Assembly (NCBI GenBank): GCA_024364735.1
Contig: JAGFNQ010004019.1
Location: 939,263 to 1,003,262 of the forward strand
DNA length: 64,000 bases
Origin: Boesenbergia rotunda
Lineage: Eukaryota; Streptophyta; Magnoliopsida; Zingiberales; Zingiberaceae
Direction of reading: 5' to 3'
Positions 57,084-64,000 of this stretch are shown here, one piece after another. The notes beneath the pieces were generated by a model. It was given only the letters and a program-made list of their open reading frames with translations, did not search any database and had not been told where the DNA came from. Positions within the stretch are counted from its first letter, which is position 1. The number at the start of each line of letters is the position of its first letter. A program made the position numbers and the translations under genes.

Positions 57084-60000
57084 ATGTCGACCGTCGTGCC
57101 AGAAACACGGTCTTTGGCATTGACGCCCACATGGTCGGTGGCTGCTGTCTTGACAATCTTCGTCGCTGTTTCTTTGTTGGTGGAGCGATCCATTCACCGC
57201 CTCAGTAAGGTGAGTGTTTCCGGATTCGCAGCTTCTGCATCCTTATGTGATTCTGTTGTGCTTCTTTTTATCATAAGCTTCTTATTTGTTTCCTTCTTTG
57301 ATTAGTCGCTTCTTGTGAATGGGAATGCAATTACACGTTATTTTCAGAGTTAAAGCACCCTTTTCCTTGACCAGAATGTTTACAGATGTATCTATCCTTT
57401 CTGAAGTAATGCTTGTGTATTCTACTTGGTTTAGTTTCATGATTTCGGGATACTTAATATTGAGCTCCTACATTTGTAATTTTCTTAATTGAATATACTG
57501 TCACACTAAAATTTAGAAATTCAATCTGTCAATGCATGTTGTAATCAAGTCCGTTTCTTTGTCCTTGTGTATCAAACAATATTTTAGTTGGTAGAGCTCC
57601 TGTTCATATTCATTAGTCTTTTACTTGATATTTAACTGATAAAGTTATCAGTTTGTTCACTAGTACAAGAACCGCCAATTGTCTTGACTCTTGACTTTGG
57701 TTAAGTTCCTTGGCTAGAAGTCGTGCACGTTGAAGCTTCAATTTCAGAGTGATGATTCTCTCATGAATTGAGACGGCTCCGGTTTGATATATTAAAACAC
57801 AATAGTATAATAGTGGTAACTGCTGTTGCTAATGTTAACATTTGTTTTTAATTTTTCTCCACTTTACCTAGTCCTCTAGCTGGCTCACCCATATTATTCA
57901 TGCAACTTGAGTTTGCTTTAGTGGTGCACCGGTAAAGCTTTTCACCGTTTTGTAATGTTGTCGTACTAAATGATCAAATATTGACCTAGGCACATATCAT
58001 TCTTTGGCTAAATCTTATAATTTTGTTTTACCTCATATATGATCCAGTGGTTGAAGAAAACACGTCGGAACCCACTTTTTGAAGCACTAGAAAAAATGAA
58101 GGAAGGTAATTCAGTTACGCATTAAGAGCAGTTTCTTTAAGACAAACATTTTTAAGTGAATAAGCAGCAAGAAAATTTTGACATTATCTTGTCCTTGAGT
58201 AAGGCCTTCACATATTAGTGTTGATTGTTCATCTCACATATTGATATTCTAATTGCAGAATTAATGTTGCTTGGGTTTATATCACTGCTCCTGGCAGCCA
58301 CCTCAAGGAGTATCTCAAAAATTTGTATTAATTCAAAATTTTATAGTGGGAAATTCTCACCATGTACTAGAGATGAAGTTGATGATACAGTAAAAACTGA
58401 AAACGGTCCAGCTAAGGACCACAAACTTTTGGGTATTTTTCATCATCTCTCCATTAAAAGTACCTTGTCCGAGCACAATCCAAAGACCTGTTCAGAGGCA
58501 TGTCTTCTAATCCAACTGGTTCATTCTATCTTATATTCTGCTTGCTTGGTCCTCATCCTTAGGCATTTTCCATATTGTTTTCCTTTTCTCATACTTCCGT
58601 GAATTTTTATTGCCTAAAGGTGAGCTTTTCATGTCTGACAGGGTCATGAGCCTTTTGTTTCTTATGAAGGCTTGGAACAGCTACACAGATTTATATTTGT
58701 CATGGCAATAACTCATGTATCGTACAGCTGCTTAACAATGTTGCTTGCCATTGTAAAGGTTAGCTGACGAGTTCAATCATCCAACATGATTACAAACAGG
58801 ACTTATACATGCTTGGATTTAGTCAGTGTACTTGGGTTCTAGCTGAATTATATATGTTTATCATGTTCATTTCGGTCCAGTTGACCATAGTCTCAGGTCA
58901 ATGTCACCAGAGACATGCCAACTAAGAGGTAGTGCCAGCAATATTCGGAAAGCATGTACCTTGACATCACTAAATTAGGAGCTCTTTGATGTTGATCTGA
59001 CTTTGTGCTTCTATGCGGTTATGCCATCATGTTCAAATTCGAAAGCAAGGGTAGCGCTAAGTTATACATGAGCATAGAAGACAATATACCACACATCCAC
59101 TGATCTTTTGTTGAAATTGGTCAAACATGTTATAATGCGACATTGGCAATTGACATGATAGTGCAATTTTTTAGCCATCTCTTTCTTTATTTGAGGCCAC
59201 TTTGTATGCCAGCATCTTTGTTATAGATCCAAGATTATTAAGGGTTCCACATATTTCTGCATTCACCTCAAAGATTGTCATGCACTATATAGTAGGCTTT
59301 CTTCGGATCTCATTATTTTTGGTTAATTGTGACCACATTTTGTATTTTGATGTAGTTACAGGTGAATATAAATTACCTTATGGTTATACCATTTATAGAC
59401 GACTAAAATAACCTGTTTTTTTCCTATTTCTGAAAATGGTCTTATTGTAATTCGAGGAATTAGTTAGTATTAGTAAAGTGTAACCTTGTTAAAACACAAG
59501 TTTGCATTCTGTTCTTGCTTTCAGTATTGTGGGTGGAGAGAAATTCTTCTGACTGCTGCTTCTGCGGGATGCTGGTACATTATTAAAAATTAGTATTCAA
59601 AGTAGAACAATGAATCTGGAAACTCTCAAACGAAGGACCAAAGATTAATGTGTTTGTGCATACTCTCTCCTACACTACTATCTAGCACCATCTTACAATC
59701 TACACAATCTTGTATTTTAACTTTTGGATTTTGAAATGCTTATGTTCATAACATTATGTTTCAGGTGTGATAATACATTGGGTAGCAGCAAGAGTACTTG
59801 CTTGATGTATTATCTATTGATAACTTTCACATTCTTTTTGTTGCCCATATTAATGATGCATATCAATTTTTTTTCTCTTGCTTAATATTTCCTATTTCTT
59901 ATTTTTGATATAACAAAAAGGGCCTTGGATAAATTGTAGAAAAAAGCATCCTCAAATTTTATGTAATTCAATTAGTAGCATTAATGCACCCAGACACTAA

Positions 60001-63000
60001 TGAAGTAATAATTCAATTTTCAGAAGGAACTATATCTTCATGTTGCTCATTGTTCATTCTTGTTTTTGCATAGTATTATTTGTGAAGCAGACTAAATTGC
60101 CATTCCTTTGTTATATGTAGATACATACATGGAGAAACTGGGAAGATGAAGCTCGTAGAGATCAGTATGATGCATATGGTGGTAAGTTTCTGTGTACTTT
60201 GGTTTGTTGTACTAAAATGAAAATTTCCATCAGAGCTTCAGAAATATAAAAGCTTCCTCACTCATTTTCCGACTCGTGCAAGGTTTTAAGTCCATATATT
60301 GTAATTCTCTGGGCTCTGTTTCTGAAGATATTCTTTGACACAAATTAGTTACTCGATAGCTGATTGGTTGCTCTAGTTAATATAAATTGTCAAATTGATT
60401 CGTCTTAACAGAAATTTGATATATTTAAAGGTTTAGCAACATTTTGACCTTTCCATTTATCTATCTCGAATCATCAATAGTTTTTAATTTCATCTTTCAG
60501 CGGAAATAACCAAAGCATTGACAATGAGAAGGCAGTCAAGCTTTATGAAGTTCCGCTCGTCAAATTCTTGGAGCAGAAATAGCTTTGTCATTTGGGTGGT
60601 AAGTTCCTTGAATACAAAATTTTGTGTGAACTTTTAGTACACTAGGAAAAGCATACAAGGATCTCTAGCAACATAAGACTCCTTATCAAAGGTAACACCT
60701 AACTCCAGTTTATGGATGATAGGTGTAAATGCTCTTTGCCTACATGATCTTATAGAGCCTATGAATGTATTTACTTGCTTCTTTTATTAATATCGTCCCT
60801 TCACATTATGCAGACTTGTTTCTTTCGTCAGTTCGGAAAGTCTGTCGTACGGGCTGACTACCTTACCCTTCGTCGGGGTTTTATCTTGGTATGTTGGAAG
60901 TTTTGTAGACATTTTTATATTGATATATTGTTCATTAGTGATGTTAGCTTCTCTAGGATGAAATCGATATTTGCTTTTGCTTGAAGTGCTTTATTATTTG
61001 TACCAAGATAGAAGATGGTTGCTTCTAGATTTAGGAGAAATGCTTTTATTTACTCGGTTAATCCAAAAAAAAAAAGAAACATCTCCTTTTCACTAGCATA
61101 TGGCGGAAAACCTGCTTTTCAACTTGCATCTATTGATGCCCTTCTGCCCTTTGCTTTTCCTTCTTTTGAAGAGCAATAGTAGATGCACTATGTTCATCTG
61201 CATAGCTAATTTCCTTCTACTATATAATCTTCTAACGATTTTTGTTTTAACATATATGTAATTGCCCTCGTTACCATGGCTTACCTTATCTCTCATGTAT
61301 GTTTGGCAGAACCACAATCTGACACCAAGATATGATTTTCATAGTTACATGATACGCTCGATGGAAGAAGAGTTTAAAAGGATTGTCGGCGTAAGGTCAG
61401 ATGAATGTTTGGACAGATTTTTTTTTCCTTGTAATTTCATTGAGCATTGTTAGACTATATAGGCCATGATGTTCCAATTAATACAAAACTCTACTAAATT
61501 GCTGATGAAAAGTTATATTGCTAATGGTATTGTTGCCCTAAAGATCAATGTAGTTCCCCTAATTATCCTCACTAGCATTGCTCAAGATTATGACAAGGAA
61601 GAGTGGAGTGGAGGAAGAGAGAGGGCCATGTATAGAGCGATAGAATTTGGAGTCTTGTTAGAATAGGCCATGCTTTGCTCCGACCACTGATCGTTCGACA
61701 CAACCCAACTTCTTGTTGTGCTTGGCTTGCCGCAGCCTGTTTGACAACCCTACATTTGGGTAGGGATTTCAACTACATATAAGTCTATCATGATCTCCAA
61801 CTCGACCATGCTGGAGCAGGATTGAAGAAGCTGTCCTTTTCTCATATCTAGCCTTGTACCTCCAACAATTGCAGGCAGGGACCTCAATTAATGCTTCTAG
61901 GTGCCTAGATTAGGGAGTGTGGCAAGCAAAATTCATGTCCCTCGCCGGGTGAATCTCATGGAAGCATGTAGATCAGCTGCATCATGCAGCTAGCTCTTTA
62001 CCTCAAAGTGAGCTAAACCCAGAGCCCACTAAGGACTCGAACCTGCGAAACAAATGGTTGGTCTTATACCATAGGATATAGAGCAGAGCCTACTACCCAA
62101 AATGGCTGGCATGACTATCACTAGTTAGCCCTTTACCTCAACGAATCTGAGGATTCATGCATCACTTGACACATCTCTTCATTGCCTAGACTAGTACCCA
62201 GCACATCATACAATAATGATGGAGACTTGAATCAGGTCAGATCTGGATTAATGCTGATTGGCCTACCTGAATTAAGAACTGCAAAAACCATTTCAAACTT
62301 CTTTCTACATTTCTCATGCATGAAGCATCACCAAATTAAAATTTCTTGTCAAATGACAATGGAATATCGCTAGGTTCTCTCATAGCAACTCACAGTCTCT
62401 AATTTTCAACTCTTGCAGTGCACAATTGTGGGGTTTTGTCATTGCCTTTATGCTGTTCAACATCAATGGTTGACTCTTGGACACCGATGATACTACCTCA
62501 TTATGATTTATGATGTTATTCTTCTCTTAAGCATTTGTGTCATCTTAAAATTTTTGGTCTTACAGGATCTAATCTTTATTTCTGGATAGCTATTATTCCT
62601 GTTACGGTAGATACTCCACTTATCGTCTGTGTTATCAGTGCTCACAGAGTTAAAGAACAGATGGGCTACTTACAGTTTCTTTGTCTGCTTGTGAAGCTTG
62701 TCCTCTCAGTGGGTGCAAAGTTGCAGCATGTTATTGCAACTCTAGCACTGGAAAGTGCTGGCTTAAGTGGATTTGGCGCAAGATTAAATCCTCGAGATGA
62801 TCTATTTTTGGTTCAAGAAACCGGAGCTTTTATTATCCTTGATCCATTTCATTTCTTTTCCAGGTTCGTCTCTATTCTTGATTTGCAAAGTGTTTTCTCA
62901 TCCTCAGTGGTTTGCTTTCGTCGTAATAAGATGATGAGCATTTTGTCGTTTGCAGAATGCCTTTGAGCTTGCTTCTTTCTTCTGGTTCTGGGTAAGAACA

Positions 63001-63826
63001 AAAACTGACTATTTTTTTGAGTTTCAAGTCGATGAAGTAGGAAATGCAACTCATACCTTTTGACTGTGACTTCCAGTGGCAGTTTGGATACGACTCGTGC
63101 TTCATCAAGAACCACTTTCTGGTGTATTGCCGCCTTATCTTGGGGTAACTAACTATCCGACAATGGACTGAATCAGTTTGGTAATAAGGTCTTCGATGTT
63201 CTGATTCAGTATTTTCTATTATCATTCTCAGATTTGCCGGTCAGTTCCTCTGCAGTTACAGCACATTGCCCTTGTATGCACTCGTTACACAGGTATCAGA
63301 GAATACCATGACTAGAATTTTATTTTTCCAATATGTCAAGAAGAACACTTTGAGGGTGGTTCATAAAGATAAGAACTCCAATGATTTGAAACATTCCATT
63401 TGCTTGACTAACGTCTAGATGGGATCAAACTACAAAGCTGCGCTTCTTCCGCAACGAATCAGGGACACGATCCACGGGTGGGGGAAAGCAGCAAGGAAGA
63501 GGAGAAAGCATCGGCGCGGAATCGATGAGTCGACAATCCATACGGAGACGAGCACCGTTTGCTCCATTGAAGAAGATGAAGAGTTTCTTGAGGACCCAAA
63601 TTCATACATGCAACTAGAGTTGCAGCCGCCATCAATTCCTCTGACCGCCGCTGCAACTGTGGAACACCCCAATGCAGCTGGCTATGGGGATTCCAGCTAC
63701 AGCAATGCCCATCTACCTCTCCTCCATTCCATGTCTGTCCCTTCGTCCCCAGCTCTCTCAGGGAGACGAAATGGGATATCGAGATGTGCTTCGATGCCGA
63801 TTTGGAGAGCACCGAGAGATGCTTAA
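57084..63826 (+). CDS. MLO: MLO family seven-transmembrane protein (MLO4/MLO11 type), frame broken in exon 11
   Basis: Fifteen exons: 57084-57209, 58048-58105, 58259-58497, 58642-58758, 60121-60181, 60501-60598, 60814-60888, 61310-61395, 62419-62468, 62566-62606, 62697-62863, 62956-62991, 63077-63144, 63232-63292, 63419-63826. They total 1691 nt, 2 more than a 562-aa frame. Motifs are TPTWSVAAVLTIFVAVSLL (TM1), WLKKTRRNPLFEALEKMKEE, LMLLGFISLLL, HEPFVSYEGLEQLHRF, DYLTLRRGFI, TKLQHVIATLALE-like AKLQHVIATLALE, NAFELASFFWFW, LCSYSTLPLYALVTQMGS and the basic calmodulin-binding stretch near IRDTIHGWGKAARKR. The YEGLEQL wording fits the MLO4/MLO11 clade, linked in Arabidopsis to root thigmotropism; other clades modulate powdery mildew susceptibility. 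Two extra T's in exon 11 (62811-62815 run and near 62852) shift the frame after NPRDDLF, removing the last helices and calmodulin site as read. Intron 3 uses a GC donor. Confidence 0.9.
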
Positions 63827-64000
63827 AGGTAAAGAATCTCAGTAAATAAGAGATAGAAGGAGAAGAGTGAATGTATATGCTGTTAACTTAGGTGGTGGTT
63901 CTAAGAATTTCAAACTGTTGTCTTTCAGTTGTGTTTAAGCACTAGATATACAATTGACCAAACTTGCGAAAAATAGATGTTTAATTGCAGTGCTTGAGAT
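63827..64000 (+). other. MLO 3' UTR
   Basis: Downstream of the stop. AATAAG-type motif near 63844; the window ends here. Confidence 0.5.

Overview
The window is nuclear DNA of a flowering plant. It contains spliced plant genes (an AIRP2-type RING E3 ligase and an MLO gene), plant tRNA-derived SINEs, Ty3/gypsy and solo-LTR elements, MULE, Tourist-like, hAT-like and CACTA-like transposons, and an old integrated pararetrovirus. A monocot looks likely, but the species cannot be settled from the sequence. The first 292 bases are an assembly gap. Most of the remaining sequence is nested transposable elements, with real genes only in the right third.

Layout: 294-5330 is a decayed caulimovirid insertion (protease-RT-RNase H, then a viroplasmin-domain ORF with two in-frame stops, then promoter and leader). 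5331-10592 holds a 13-bp tandem repeat, a 384-bp foldback MITE, SINEs with clean target-site duplications, an hAT-type MITE and a CACTA-like subterminal repeat field. 11117-23838 is a Tekay/Del-like Ty3/gypsy element on the minus strand (TSD TAGAG). A 2.3-kb solo LTR sits inside its left LTR (TSD CGGTA), and a 931-bp element with a 9-bp TSD sits inside its RT. 24262-33000 is a patchwork of minisatellite-bearing repeats, LTR remnants, CACTA-like repeats and a 1.28-kb foldback element with a 9-bp TSD.

34684-42720 is the most interesting object: a Mutator-like element (MULE) with about 920-bp, nearly identical terminal inverted repeats. Each TIR appears to supply a non-coding first exon. The left one feeds a FAR1-type transposase gene broken by two nonsense codons. 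The right one feeds a convergent, apparently intact two-exon mini-gene whose 73-aa product is essentially a stand-alone viroplasmin/RNase H1 N-terminal domain. Between them lies a captured, intron-retaining, frameshifted fragment of ribosomal protein gene RPL18A. A second gene capture lies at 52019-52943: a Tourist-like element (TSD TAA) carrying a minus-strand kinase-domain fragment of receptor-like kinase S.2.

Host genes: 43947-50550 encodes a complete 247-aa AIRP2-like RING ligase in five exons, with an hAT-like insertion in its 4.4-kb last intron. 57084-63826 encodes a 15-exon MLO protein of the MLO4/MLO11 type. Two extra T residues in exon 11 break its frame, which means either a pseudogene or an assembly/polishing error. 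The two host genes have no evident functional link to each other.
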